Shown here: positions 8,936 through 17,354 of the stretch, in pieces | Numbering within the stretch: position 1 is the stretch's first letter | Layout of the letters: each line of letters begins with the position of its first letter | Source of the DNA: Candidatus Cloacimonadota bacterium | Lineage (GTDB): Bacteria; Cloacimonadota; Cloacimonadia; Cloacimonadales; Cloacimonadaceae | Direction: 5' to 3' | Assembly: GCA_023230025.1 (NCBI GenBank) | Contig: JALNYD010000009.1 | Span: 1-26,976 of the forward strand | DNA: 26,976 bases | Position numbers and translations under genes: made by a program | The notes under the pieces: model-generated | Databases searched by the model: none | Told to the model about the DNA's origin: nothing | Seen by the model: only the letters and a program-made list of their open reading frames with translations

Positions 8936-10459
8936 TTAATATGATTTGGCGAAAATCACGCGCTGCGTAGATGGTTTTCCACAGCAGATACAATTACCTT
9001 GCTCGGTTGGAGCATCAAAGGGTATGCAGCGGATGGTAACCTTGAGATCATTCTTTATCTTCTCTTCACATGCGGAATCTCCACACCAATGCGAATTGGC
9101 GAAGCCACCGTGAATCTCCGGTTGATTCTGATTTTTGGGAGTGAAATAACGATAAAACTCTTTGTTATCGTCTATCTTGATTGTGTTTTCAATGCGGAAT
9201 TGCAACGCTCTCTGATAGTATCCCTGCTGCATATCGCTAAGACTGGTTAGAACCCTGTCCTTGAGTTCAGCCATAGTTACGCTGATCTTATCTCGGGCAT
9301 CCTGATCTCTTCGGGCAAGCATCACCGATCCCGAAGCCACATCCCGGGGTCCCACTTCGATGCGCAAGGGTATCCCCTTCTTGATCCAATACCAGTTCCG
9401 CTCGCTACCCGTAAGATCCCGGTCATCCAATTCTGTATAAAGCCGGATATCTTCAAAATATTCCTTATGAAACAAGCCTTCGATCTCTTTACACATCCCC
9501 ATTACCTGTTCTTGTTCGGCAGCATCGCGGTAGATTGGAATGATGGCAATATGTGAAGGTGCAATCTTGGGAGGCAAAGCAAGCCCATTATCGTCACTAT
9601 GCGCCATAATCAAAGCTCCGATCAGCCTGGTAGATACTCCCCAGGATGTTGTCCAGGCAAAATCAAAATCGCCATTTCTACCCTGAAACTTGATCCCGGA
9701 TGCCTTGGCAAAGTTTTGCCCCAAAAAGTGTGAGGTTCCAGATTGCAAGGCCTTTTTATCCTGCATCATAGCTTCAATACAATAGGTATTTACAGCTCCG
9801 GGAAACTTCTCACTTTCAGTTTTTTCACCGGTGATCACTGGGATAGCCAAATACTCTGATGCAAACCTGGCATACACCTCAAGCATTTTTCTTGTTTCGT
9901 CCATAGCATCAGCCTCAGTTTCGTGAACCGTGTGGCCTTCCTGCCACAAAAACTCCGCCGTCCGCAAAAAAAGCCGGGTGCGCATTTCCCAACGAACAAT
10001 GTTTGCCCATTGATTGATCAATAGGGGCAAATCACGATAGCTATTCACCCATTTGGCAAAGGAAGCACCGATAATGGTCTCGCTGGTAGGACGCACAATA
10101 TAAGGCTCTGTAAGCTCCCCGGCAACTTTGAGACCTCCATTGCCATCATCTTCCAAGCGGGAGTGAGTAACCACTGCGCATTCCTTGGCAAAACCTTCAA
10201 CGTGCTCTGCTTCCTTTTCAAAATAGCTTTTGGGGATGAAAATCGGGAAATAGGCATTGCGATGTCCCGTTTCTCGAAACATGCCATCCAGTACTTTCTG
10301 AATGTTTTCCCAAATCGCATAGCCCCAGGGCTTTATCACCATGCAACCACGCACATCACTATTCTCAGCTAAATCCGCAGCTTTGATTACCTGTTGATAC
10401 CATTCGGCATAATTCTGTTCCCGAGTGGGTTCTATAGCTGTCCGTTTCTGTTTGCTCAT
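8936..10459 (-). CDS. proS: Prolyl-tRNA synthetase, type 3 (archaeal/eukaryotic-like)
   Basis: 507 aa. This is the short ProRS without the bacterial editing insertion. Class II motif 2 is visible as RWEMRTRLFLRTAEFLWQEG, then the anticodon-binding domain (HIAIIPIYRD), then the C-terminal zinc-binding extension (CGDSACE; CICCGKPS) ending in a terminal Tyr (AKSY), typical of type 3 enzymes. It charges tRNA-Pro. It is the first gene of the proS-cinA-purD-porU-porV-lipoprotein run. A GGAG SD lies 6 nt before the ATG. A TTGACA box on minus at 10514-10519 with a weak AAATTA 17 nt later (10491-10496) is a possible promoter. Confidence 0.96.
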   Translation of the reverse strand: MSKQKRTAIEPTREQNYAEWYQQVIKAADLAENSDVRGCMVIKPWGYAIWENIQKVLDGMFRETGHRNAYFPIFIPKSYFEKEAEHVEGFAKECAVVTHSRLEDDGNGGLKVAGELTEPYIVRPTSETIIGASFAKWVNSYRDLPLLINQWANIVRWEMRTRLFLRTAEFLWQEGHTVHETEADAMDETRKMLEVYARFASEYLAIPVITGEKTESEKFPGAVNTYCIEAMMQDKKALQSGTSHFLGQNFAKASGIKFQGRNGDFDFAWTTSWGVSTRLIGALIMAHSDDNGLALPPKIAPSHIAIIPIYRDAAEQEQVMGMCKEIEGLFHKEYFEDIRLYTELDDRDLTGSERNWYWIKKGIPLRIEVGPRDVASGSVMLARRDQDARDKISVTMAELKDRVLTSLSDMQQGYYQRALQFRIENTIKIDDNKEFYRYFTPKNQNQPEIHGGFANSHWCGDSACEEKIKNDLKVTIRCIPFDAPTEQGNCICCGKPSTQRVIFAKSY

Positions 10460-10752
10460 CTATTCTCCATAGTTTTTTTACCTATTGCGCTAATTTGCTG
10501 CGCAGCCGCATTCTGTCAATGATCTTTCATGTTTTTACAGAGGACAATCCTGCCTGGATATAAGCTACTGGATACCTGATAACCTTGCATATCAATTCAT
10601 CACCTTATTTTGCAACAGGTTAGCATGATATATATTGTGTGGATATTTTTCCTCTGTTACCTGAACATATCTGTGGTGAATCTCTTTTCCCTCCTGATTG
10701 GCACATGTGGTCTGGAGTTTCGGGATCACGCTTTGGATCCCATTTATTGTCC

Positions 10753-10808
10753 TCACGATGCGGTTACCTTGTGGTCACAAAAGTAACCGCAAGGTAACCG
10801 CATCGTGA
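10753..10808. repeat. Long inverted repeat, 26-nt arms, AAAA loop
   Basis: The left arm (10753-10778) and right arm (10783-10808) pair over 26 positions. The outer 19 (10753-10771 with 10790-10808) are perfect; the inner 7 contain one T-G wobble and one C-A mismatch; the loop is AAAA. The right arm consists of an 11-nt unit duplicated head to tail (GTAACCGCAAG then GTAACCGCATC), so the whole hairpin contains up to four related 11-nt half-sites. No T-tract follows on either strand, so it is not a canonical intrinsic terminator. It lies between the end of one operon and the start of proS. Confidence 0.85.
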
Positions 10809-10833
10809 CGGTAAATAATGCGCTGGATATAGC

Positions 10834-10861
10834 AAGAGACCGGTATGATGACCGGTCTCTT
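10834..10861 (-). terminator. Hairpin terminator after the large lipoprotein gene
   Basis: An 11-bp perfect stem (10834-10844 with 10851-10861, AAGAGACCGGT) closes a 6-nt loop. It lies 21 nt after the lipoprotein stop. The U-tract is better on the plus strand (TTTATTTCTT) than on minus, so it may work weakly or bidirectionally, but no plus-strand gene reads into it. Confidence 0.6.
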
Positions 10862-10882
10862 TATTTCTTAGTTTGGGATAAT

Positions 10883-13240
10883 TTACAGCTCGCTCATCAC
10901 CTTGTTGATCAAAGCTTTGGCATCAGCATCCTGCATATAAGAGAACGGGAAACCAAAGGTATAAACCTTGCCGCCAGAGTTGGTAACATGCTTCACCCCA
11001 ACAGTCTGACCATTATATTGATCATACTGAGTTTGATTGGGGGGGAAGGGTTGATAATCAACCGGTTTACAGTTCATCGTATAAATTGGGAAACCTGTTC
11101 CCAGAATCGGGAAATAGGTGATGGCTGCCAATCCATGTCTGCCATTAATTATGGGGTTGAAGCTGTCAGTATAATTCAAATTCACATCGGGGAATCCCTC
11201 CAAGCCCGAAGCTCCCTGGAAGAATGGATTCTGGGTAAGAGATGCGCCCAGGAACTTGGCGCCAGGAGTTTCCTGGAAGCCCATCTGGCGAATCAAGGTT
11301 CTGCGTAAACCAGAATGTCTGATATCATCCAGCTTGGAGGCCAGAGCCTGAGTGTGAGAGATAATCAGATTCCCACCATACATAAGATATAGGTTCAATC
11401 CATCATACTCAACATCAATCGTACCGTTGTCCTGAGGGTTGTCACTGTGATAAAGCACAGCTTTGTATTGCATCATATCACTAAAAGCAAGAATGCGGTT
11501 GCGAGTATCATCCAGAGAATCATACACTGCCGGAGCAACGCTACGCTTGAGGGTGACTACATTGCTGACATCAGAAAGCATGTTGGCATATTTATCATTA
11601 ACTATGGATTCTGGTGAGTAATTAGTATTGTCGTTATCGTCATCAATGACAAGCACACCGCTACGATTTGCTGGTTCCACATACGGTAACACATCAAATG
11701 CGAAAACAGCAGGTTCGGGATCAACCTCATCCTGAAGGTCTACACAGCGTACTTCAAAGGTGTGTGGTCCAACCTCCATCTGGGCCCCGGTAAGAACGAT
11801 TGATTGCATGATCAGTGGTGTGTTAACAGGCAATCTCAGCCATCTCGTGCCATCATCGTCGGTTTTGATGGAATGAGAAAAAGGAGGATAGTTGTAAGGA
11901 TCGCCGTCAAAACGAATATCAAAGTGAGTAATCTCACTGAAATAGTTTTTCTTTGAAGCCCTGTCCAATACCACGTCAACTTTCTTGCCATAGGGATCGT
12001 CTTCATTGTATGTTTCACCTTCTGGGGACACAATGCCATATTCGCCTACCCAGCCCCAACGCATGTAGGATTTGAGGTTGTCACTGAAAACAACAGTGTT
12101 CCTTCTATTCATATCCTGGAAGAAGCAGGTAGCAAAGCGCTGAGTGCCGTTAATAATGGTGAACGGCAGGGTCTCTTCGGTAGTGTCGTCTCCCCAGTCT
12201 TCATAATGATAATCACCCAAAGCAAGAGTTTTGGTGGAATACATCTGAGTGTGAGGACGGAATCCGGGTTTTACTTTGAAAGTAAGGGGCAGAGAAGTCT
12301 CAACATCAGATACCACTCCAGCCATATCAGTAGCCCGGGCAATAATCTTGGTTGATGTATTAGATACTCCGTTTTCGTCAAAATCATAGGTAAGGGGGGG
12401 ATTTGTATAGCGGGTAAGACGGTATTCATTGATATAATCCTGGCCTGAAGTGTCAAACCACTCAGTCTCAGAGCCTTGAATGATGGCTCCTTGATTATCC
12501 ACTTTAACCATCTTGAACTCATATTTGAAGGGAAGGGGAGAGATAAATGGATCAGTATCGTGCATGTTGAAAAGCAGATTGAGTCCGCTGCCTACTTCCT
12601 TGCCGTCTGGATTACCCTTGGTGGTACTCACAGTACAAGTAGGAACTTCAGAGGTAGCCCGGAATTTACGCCAGGCAACTTCAGGGGTAATGCCTCCGCG
12701 GTTATCGATGGCAACTACTTCAAAGTAAGAAATAGTGGGCATTGGCTCACCCAACTCGTTTGCTGCCGGGAAATTGATCACAGCATACTTTTGAGAAGTC
12801 CAAATCGAGCGTCTGGCATCAAGACTATCCAAAGGGACGCTTTGATCAGCGCCGGGAAGATAATGTATCACCCAGCCCTTTCCATACTCACTCAGCATAT
12901 CATCAGGAATCAATCCGTCTTCACCATCACTGATATATTCATAGCCTGGAACAGCTATGGGTTCGCGATTTTCATCCAGGATTCTGAAGGCATATCCAGC
13001 GATCACACCATCGGTATCAGTGGCATGCCAATAAATCCTTTGTTGAAAGACGTATTGCACAGAATCGGGATCCACGTTAGAGGGCAAAAAATCATCGCTC
13101 CACCCTTCATAGGATGTGATCTTGATTTCAGGTAGTTTGTTATCAAAACGGTTACCAGATTTTCCGCATCCGGTGAGTGCTAAAGCACTAACAACGAGTA
13201 TTAAGATGACTGCCAAGAGTTTAGAACTCTTAATGTTCAT
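10883..13240 (-). CDS. Large lipoprotein of unknown function
   Basis: 785 aa from the ATG at 13240, chosen because a GGGAGG SD sits 4 nt before it; an in-frame TTG at 13252 lies upstream of that SD. Residues 1-25 are a lipoprotein signal ending in lipobox LTGC (Cys25). Residues ~40-330 look like beta-rich Ig/Fn3-type modules (IYWHATDTDGVIAGYAFRIL; PTISYFEVVAIDNRGGITPE). The ~230 C-terminal residues begin with VLVIDDDNDN and include MMQYKAVLYHSD, LYLMYGGNLIISH and GGKVYTFGFPFSYM. This order (VLVIDD start, later GGNLIISH, then GGKVYTFGFP) resembles a class-I glutamine-amidotransferase-like flavodoxin fold, but I cannot confirm it. The gene follows folD by 20 nt and ends its operon. Confidence 0.8.
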   Translation of the reverse strand: MNIKSSKLLAVILILVVSALALTGCGKSGNRFDNKLPEIKITSYEGWSDDFLPSNVDPDSVQYVFQQRIYWHATDTDGVIAGYAFRILDENREPIAVPGYEYISDGEDGLIPDDMLSEYGKGWVIHYLPGADQSVPLDSLDARRSIWTSQKYAVINFPAANELGEPMPTISYFEVVAIDNRGGITPEVAWRKFRATSEVPTCTVSTTKGNPDGKEVGSGLNLLFNMHDTDPFISPLPFKYEFKMVKVDNQGAIIQGSETEWFDTSGQDYINEYRLTRYTNPPLTYDFDENGVSNTSTKIIARATDMAGVVSDVETSLPLTFKVKPGFRPHTQMYSTKTLALGDYHYEDWGDDTTEETLPFTIINGTQRFATCFFQDMNRRNTVVFSDNLKSYMRWGWVGEYGIVSPEGETYNEDDPYGKKVDVVLDRASKKNYFSEITHFDIRFDGDPYNYPPFSHSIKTDDDGTRWLRLPVNTPLIMQSIVLTGAQMEVGPHTFEVRCVDLQDEVDPEPAVFAFDVLPYVEPANRSGVLVIDDDNDNTNYSPESIVNDKYANMLSDVSNVVTLKRSVAPAVYDSLDDTRNRILAFSDMMQYKAVLYHSDNPQDNGTIDVEYDGLNLYLMYGGNLIISHTQALASKLDDIRHSGLRRTLIRQMGFQETPGAKFLGASLTQNPFFQGASGLEGFPDVNLNYTDSFNPIINGRHGLAAITYFPILGTGFPIYTMNCKPVDYQPFPPNQTQYDQYNGQTVGVKHVTNSGGKVYTFGFPFSYMQDADAKALINKVMSEL

Positions 13241-13260
13241 CGGTCCTCCCAAACATCAGG

Positions 13261-14178
13261 TTATAATTTCTTATGGTTTTCACTAAATATGATGTCGATA
13301 TATTCGTCAACACTTTTATTTATATCCGCAGCCATCATGGCAGCTTTCACGAGGTTTAAAAACAGCAGTGATGTGGTTATCCGGCCTATCCCTCCAGGCA
13401 CTGGAGTGATGGCCAACGCCTTTTCATAACAGGCATTGTAGTCAATGTCCCCCACATAAATGCTGTTACCTTCGGCATCAGTTATCTCATTTATTCCCAC
13501 ATCCAGCAGGATGGACTTTTCTTTAACCATGTCTTCGCTAACGAAGTTGGCAATGCCAATTGCGGATATCAGAATATCTGCATCCCGACAGATTTGGGCT
13601 AGATTTGCAGTTCGGCTGTGACATACAGTTACGGTAGCGTTCACTTTCTTCCACAGCATCATATTCGCCAAAGGTTTGCCCACAACGTTTGAACGTCCCA
13701 GAATCACCAGCTTCTTACCTGTGGCTTCAATGCCATAATACTTCATCGTATAATACACTGCCAGGGGAGTACAGGGAACAAAACCATCAGTTTCCATCAG
13801 GATTTTCCCCAGATTTACGGGATGCAGAGCATCAAGATCTTTGGCTGGATTGATACTTAAATTGATGCTGGTATCGTTGATCCTTTTGGGCAGGGGTTTC
13901 TGGATCATGATTCCGTGGATTTGAGGATCAAGATTGGCCTTGCCAATCACCTGAAGGAGATCCTGTTCGCTACAATCCGAGTCCAGTGAGAGTAACTCCG
14001 CTGCACAGCCAAGCTTGCCGGCTGTATTAACGATGCTTTGCACGTAATATGAACTTGCTGGATCTGCCCCGACCTGAACCAACAGCATTTTTGGCTTCAG
14101 CTCAAACTCCGCAATCAAGCTTTTTGAGACTTTGTTTATCGCCAGAGATATGGGTTTGCCACTCAATTCTTTTTGCAT
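13261..14178 (-). CDS. folD: FolD-type methylenetetrahydrofolate dehydrogenase, divergent active site
   Basis: 305 aa. The family normally oxidises 5,10-methylene-THF with NADP and hydrolyses the methenyl product. The fold is clear: GADPASSYYV, GIMIQKPLP, KDLDALHPVNLGK, PCTPLAVYYT, GRSNVVGKPLANMML, LDVGINE, ITPVPGGIGR. Key positions depart from the family. In the YVxxK motif the catalytic Lys is Ile49 (YYVQSI). DVDGFHP is DLDALHP, PCTPxG has Ala instead of Gly, and GGVGPMT reads GGIGRITT. Gln in IQKPLP and Asp in KDLDALHP remain. The changes suggest loss or alteration of cyclohydrolase activity, possibly a dehydrogenase-only enzyme. The gene starts directly after the ymdB stop, with a GGAG SD in the ymdB end. 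Confidence 0.9.
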   Translation of the reverse strand: MQKELSGKPISLAINKVSKSLIAEFELKPKMLLVQVGADPASSYYVQSIVNTAGKLGCAAELLSLDSDCSEQDLLQVIGKANLDPQIHGIMIQKPLPKRINDTSINLSINPAKDLDALHPVNLGKILMETDGFVPCTPLAVYYTMKYYGIEATGKKLVILGRSNVVGKPLANMMLWKKVNATVTVCHSRTANLAQICRDADILISAIGIANFVSEDMVKEKSILLDVGINEITDAEGNSIYVGDIDYNACYEKALAITPVPGGIGRITTSLLFLNLVKAAMMAADINKSVDEYIDIIFSENHKKL

Positions 14179-14964
14179 TTAAATCAGCTCCTGCTTGCGC
14201 CGTATGTTTTTGATCTTGATGGCTTTGCCGGTTTGATCATCAAGTTCAATCCATACTGCATTGATCATCAAGCCCCGATCCGAGGTTTCAAAGCGATGAG
14301 GAACATTGGTGTGGAATCTCTCCAACACTATGTGCTTTTTTACTCCGATCACGCTATCATGAGCTCCTGTCATCCCGACATCGGTGATATAAGCTGTGCC
14401 CTGAGGCATTATCTCAGCATCCGCTGTTTGAATATGGGTATGAGTTCCCACCAACGCAGCCACCTTGCCATCCAGATGCCAGGCCAGAGCACGCTTTTCG
14501 GCAGTTGATTCAGCATGAAAATCCACCAACAGGGATACTTCTCGTTCACTGCGTCTTGTCATGAACTCGTCGAAGGCATGAAAGGCCGAATCGCAAGGAG
14601 GCATAAAGATTTGACCCGTCAAGCAGATCAGATCCAGGCGATGTTGATTCTTCTCCAATCTGCACAACATATTGCCGGGTGTGTTGAATGGGTAATTCAA
14701 GGGGCGAACCAACCTCTTTTCCTTGATGATATACTCAATTGCCTCTTCTCTATCCCAGAGGTGATTCCCGCTGGTCATAGCGTCCACTCCGGCAGACCAG
14801 AGGGATTTGGCAACCTTCTCGGTGATACCCCGGCCATCTGCCAGATTCTCGGCGTTGATGATCACAAAATCTGCCTCGAATTCCCATCGCAGTTTACTAA
14901 GCTCCTGCAATAACAATTCCCGCCCGGGTTTTCCAAAAACATCACCAAAGAAGAGGATTTTCAT
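14179..14964 (-). CDS. ymdB: YmdB-family metallophosphoesterase (TIGR00282)
   Basis: 261 aa, standard for the family. Metal-binding motifs are visible in order: FFGDVFGKPGRE, INAENLADGRG, TSGNHLWDRE, DFHAESTAEK and GTHTHIQTAD. Family members hydrolyse 2',3'-cyclic nucleotides in vitro and affect stationary-phase and biofilm behaviour in Bacillus. The gene begins immediately after the rny stop (TAG then ATG) without a convincing SD, so translational coupling is likely. The rny-ymdB order is widely conserved. Confidence 0.93.
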   Translation of the reverse strand: MKILFFGDVFGKPGRELLLQELSKLRWEFEADFVIINAENLADGRGITEKVAKSLWSAGVDAMTSGNHLWDREEAIEYIIKEKRLVRPLNYPFNTPGNMLCRLEKNQHRLDLICLTGQIFMPPCDSAFHAFDEFMTRRSEREVSLLVDFHAESTAEKRALAWHLDGKVAALVGTHTHIQTADAEIMPQGTAYITDVGMTGAHDSVIGVKKHIVLERFHTNVPHRFETSDRGLMINAVWIELDDQTGKAIKIKNIRRKQELI

Positions 14965-16530
14965 CTATTTGGCCATGGCTATCTGTCTGGTTTCGCGAAT
15001 TACAGTAACTTTGATCTGCCCCGGATACTGCACTTGCTTCTCAATACTAGCGGCAATTTCAGTGGCCAGAAGCGGGGTCTGGTTTTCTTCAATCATGCTG
15101 GGTTCAACGATAATCCTTAGCTCGCGTCCAGCTTGAATTGCATAGGATTTATTGACGCCATCCACATTATTGGCGATTTCTTCCAGTTTTGCCAAACGCT
15201 GCATATAGGTTTCCAGCATTTCTCTTCTAGCGCCAGGCCGGGCTCCGGATATGGCATCAGAAGCCTGAACCAGAGCTGCATAAACCGATGTAGCTTCCAC
15301 TTCTTCATGGTGAGCTTCAATAGCGTTTACTATGATCTTGCCTTCGCCATTCTTGCGGGCTAGATTTGCACCAATGATCGCGTGTGTGCCATCAAACTCG
15401 TGATCCACCGCTTTCCCGATATCGTGCAACAAACCAGCCCTGCGGGCTACTTCCTGATCCAGATTGATCTCTGCTGCCAGGATTCCACAGATCCAGGCGG
15501 CCTCAATCGAATGCTGCAATACATTCTGCCCGTAGGAGGTGCGATAGTGCAGGCGACCCAATACTTTAATCAGATTAGGCGAGATATTGTGGATATTGGT
15601 TTCCAAAACTGCTTTCTCGCCAATCTTGATCAGGTTCTCTTCCATCTCCTTGGTGGTTTTGGCAATCACTTCCTCGATGCGCCCAGGGTGAATCCTGCCA
15701 TCAGAAATGAGCTTTTCCAAAGAAAGTCTGGCAATCTCCCGACGTACGGGATCAAAGCAGGAAAGCACAACTGCCTCTGGAGTATCATCAATTATCAGAT
15801 CAACCCCGGAAGCCTTTTCAAAGGTGCGGATATTGCGCCCTTCACGACCAATGATGCGACCCTTCATTTCGTCTGAGGGCAGGGATACTACAGATACCGT
15901 TGTTTCGGAAACGTGATCTACAGCCATTCTTTGGATAGCTGTGGAGAGGATTTCGGACACCTTCTTGCTGGTATCCAGCTTGATCTGTTCAATGCTGATT
16001 TTGGCATCATTGGCAGCCACCTGACGGGCAGTATTGATCAACTCTGTGCGCAGACGCTCAAGGGCTTCTTCACGGGTAAGACCTGCCACTTCTGCCAGCT
16101 TGTTCTTCTGCTCACTAAGGATGTGCTCGTATTCCTTGGTCTTTTCCTGCAGTTCATCTTCCTTGGATTTAAGTTTGCGCTCCTGTTCCGAAAGGCTGTT
16201 TTCCTTTTTGTCCAAAGAATCCAGACGCTTATCCAGACTGCCCAGCCGTTCATTGTATTTCTTTTCTTGAGATCTCAATTCGCGTTGACGCTCCTTGACT
16301 TCCTCATCCAGAATACGTTTTTGTTTGAACCATTCTTCACGCGCTTCCAGCAAAGCTTCCTTTTTGCTGGTTTCGGCCTCAGTTTTGGCATCGCGCTTGA
16401 TGTTATCGGCAATTTCGTTGGCCTGAGATATCAATTTGAATGAGCTGTTGCGCCTAATGAAGTAAATCACCAACGCAATTACAAAGCCCAGCACAAGACC
16501 CAGGACTCCCAAGATGTATGGGTTGTTCAT
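14965..16530 (-). CDS. rny: Ribonuclease Y
   Basis: 521 aa, typical. One N-terminal membrane anchor (about residues 5-25) is followed by a long charged coiled coil (~30-190, rich in Glu/Lys/Arg). Then come a KH domain (GRIIGREGRNIRTFE) and an HD phosphodiesterase domain with LLHDIGKAVD and NAIEAHHEEVE, and a C-terminal region with GARPGARREMLE. RNase Y is a membrane-bound endoribonuclease that initiates mRNA decay. An AAGGAAG SD lies ahead of the ATG. It is first in the rny-ymdB-folD-lipoprotein stretch, directly downstream of the probable 6S RNA. Confidence 0.96.
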   Translation of the reverse strand: MNNPYILGVLGLVLGFVIALVIYFIRRNSSFKLISQANEIADNIKRDAKTEAETSKKEALLEAREEWFKQKRILDEEVKERQRELRSQEKKYNERLGSLDKRLDSLDKKENSLSEQERKLKSKEDELQEKTKEYEHILSEQKNKLAEVAGLTREEALERLRTELINTARQVAANDAKISIEQIKLDTSKKVSEILSTAIQRMAVDHVSETTVSVVSLPSDEMKGRIIGREGRNIRTFEKASGVDLIIDDTPEAVVLSCFDPVRREIARLSLEKLISDGRIHPGRIEEVIAKTTKEMEENLIKIGEKAVLETNIHNISPNLIKVLGRLHYRTSYGQNVLQHSIEAAWICGILAAEINLDQEVARRAGLLHDIGKAVDHEFDGTHAIIGANLARKNGEGKIIVNAIEAHHEEVEATSVYAALVQASDAISGARPGARREMLETYMQRLAKLEEIANNVDGVNKSYAIQAGRELRIIVEPSMIEENQTPLLATEIAASIEKQVQYPGQIKVTVIRETRQIAMAK

Positions 16531-16554
16531 TGTTTCTTCCTTAAATCTATTTAC

Positions 16555-16752
16555 GCCTTCCGGATTAGGAAAGGCAGAATTAAATGCCCACGTGAACCGT
16601 GTATGCTTGACCTTACAAAGCCAAGTATGCAGAGTGGGAATCTACCTGATGAGCTTTGTGTATCCGGAACTAGCCGGCACGCACGCCACTCACGGCCCGA
16701 CTCCCCAATATTCTTATGGCTTTTTGCAAATCATATCACGAATTCCGCAGGC
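16555..16752 (-). ncRNA. ssrS: Probable 6S RNA (ssrS) between zapA and rny
   Basis: The 228-nt zapA-rny gap has no ORF but folds by eye into a long rod. Closing stem: GCCT/AGGC plus CGGA/TCCG plus TT/AA (16752-16741 with 16566-16555). Mid stem: CGTGA/TCACG, then CGTGCGTGC/GCATACACG with 8 of 9 pairs (16685-16677 with 16606-16598). Apical stem: ACAAAGC/GCTTTGT stacked on CAGGTA/TACTTG (16659-16643 with 16627-16615). A small CCGG hairpin lies in the central bulge. Size (~198 nt), a rod with a central open region and position directly after zapA match 6S RNA, which follows zapA in proteobacteria. A weak -10-like TAGATT overlaps the zapA stop at 16756-16761. An alternative 3' hairpin (GCCTT/AAGGC) competes with the closing stem. 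Identity needs a covariance-model search. Confidence 0.6.
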
Positions 16753-16758
16753 CAAAAT

Positions 16759-17025
16759 CTAAACAGAGACTATCTTTTCGATCATCTGGTTCATGCGCTC
16801 CAGCTCTGAGCGAATCCTTTCGTTATCCTCCAGTACCAGTTGGAGGTCTTCCTGTTGCTTAAAGCAGGCCAGCAGCAGCAAGCGCGCAAAATCCAGATGT
16901 TCATTGGCCTCGTATATCTCATTTAGCTGTCGAGAAAGATCGGCAGCTATCTTTTCGGTACGGGTGGGATCATCGCTGCGCAGACGAAAACGCCGCCCAA
17001 AAATCTCCACCTCAACGGATTGCAT
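16759..17025 (-). CDS. zapA: Cell division protein ZapA
   Basis: 88 aa. The N-terminal beta segment is VEVEIFGRRFRLRSDDP, followed by a helix with LSRQLNEIYEAN and then LLLLACFKQQEDL and a C-terminal coiled coil. This is the length and pattern of ZapA, which bundles FtsZ protofilaments at the Z-ring. A GGAG SD lies 8 nt before the ATG. It follows the coiled-coil gene by 3 nt and precedes the probable 6S RNA. Confidence 0.88.
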   Translation of the reverse strand: MQSVEVEIFGRRFRLRSDDPTRTEKIAADLSRQLNEIYEANEHLDFARLLLLACFKQQEDLQLVLEDNERIRSELERMNQMIEKIVSV

Positions 17026-17028
17026 ATA

Positions 17029-17352
17029 CTATTCTCCATCCTCTAGGAGGGGAAAGATGTTATCGATTTTCTTGATTGCGTCATCGGCAAAACTCTCAAT
17101 GCCGAAGAGCATCTTTTGCAGCGCTTCGTGCTGAGTCTTCAAGGTCTCGTGTTCCTGCTGCAAAGCTTTCAAGCTTGCGTCCGAATCACTGCAGAGCTTG
17201 GAGTATTCCTCCACCTGTGCAAAAAGCTGCATGTTCTCTTCACCAAGCTGAGCGCATTGTTTCTTGAGCTCATCCATTTCCTTTTTATCGGCAGTGTATT
17301 GATCAATTAGTTTCTGCAGGCGTTCCTGCAGATTCATAATGGGACTTTCCAT
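17029..17352 (-). CDS. Small coiled-coil protein, ZapB-like
   Basis: 107 aa from the ATG at 17352, preferred because AGGTGA lies 5 nt upstream; a GTG at 17358, inside a GTGA overlap with the pheT stop, would add two residues. Nearly the whole protein is one coiled coil (QERLQKLIDQYTADKKEMDE through ALQQEHETLKTQHEALQKML). It sits directly before zapA. In related genomes a short coiled-coil gene at this spot is often annotated as a cell-division (ZapB-like) protein, and ZapB is a ZapA partner, so a Z-ring role is a reasonable inference, but no sequence motif proves it. Confidence 0.7.
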   Translation of the reverse strand: MESPIMNLQERLQKLIDQYTADKKEMDELKKQCAQLGEENMQLFAQVEEYSKLCSDSDASLKALQQEHETLKTQHEALQKMLFGIESFADDAIKKIDNIFPLLEDGE

Positions 17353-17354
17353 TC

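Larger units (their letters stand above)
10460..10882. other. Intergenic region between proS and the large lipoprotein gene
   Basis: 423 nt without a supportable gene. From proS outward it holds the proS SD and a weak promoter candidate (TTGACA at 10514-10519, minus), then ~230 nt of AT-rich sequence. That part includes a stretch near 10663-10683 (GAACATATCTGTGGTGAATC) that resembles a generic intergenic phrase seen again near 23000 and 23205. Next come a 26-bp hairpin at 10753-10808 and the terminator of the lipoprotein gene at 10834-10861. No reading frame here has an SD and a recognisable product. Confidence 0.7.

Noticed and set aside
10753..10808. Canonical intrinsic terminator
   Set aside because: Very strong stem but no T-tract on either strand, and a better terminator stands between it and the lipoprotein gene.
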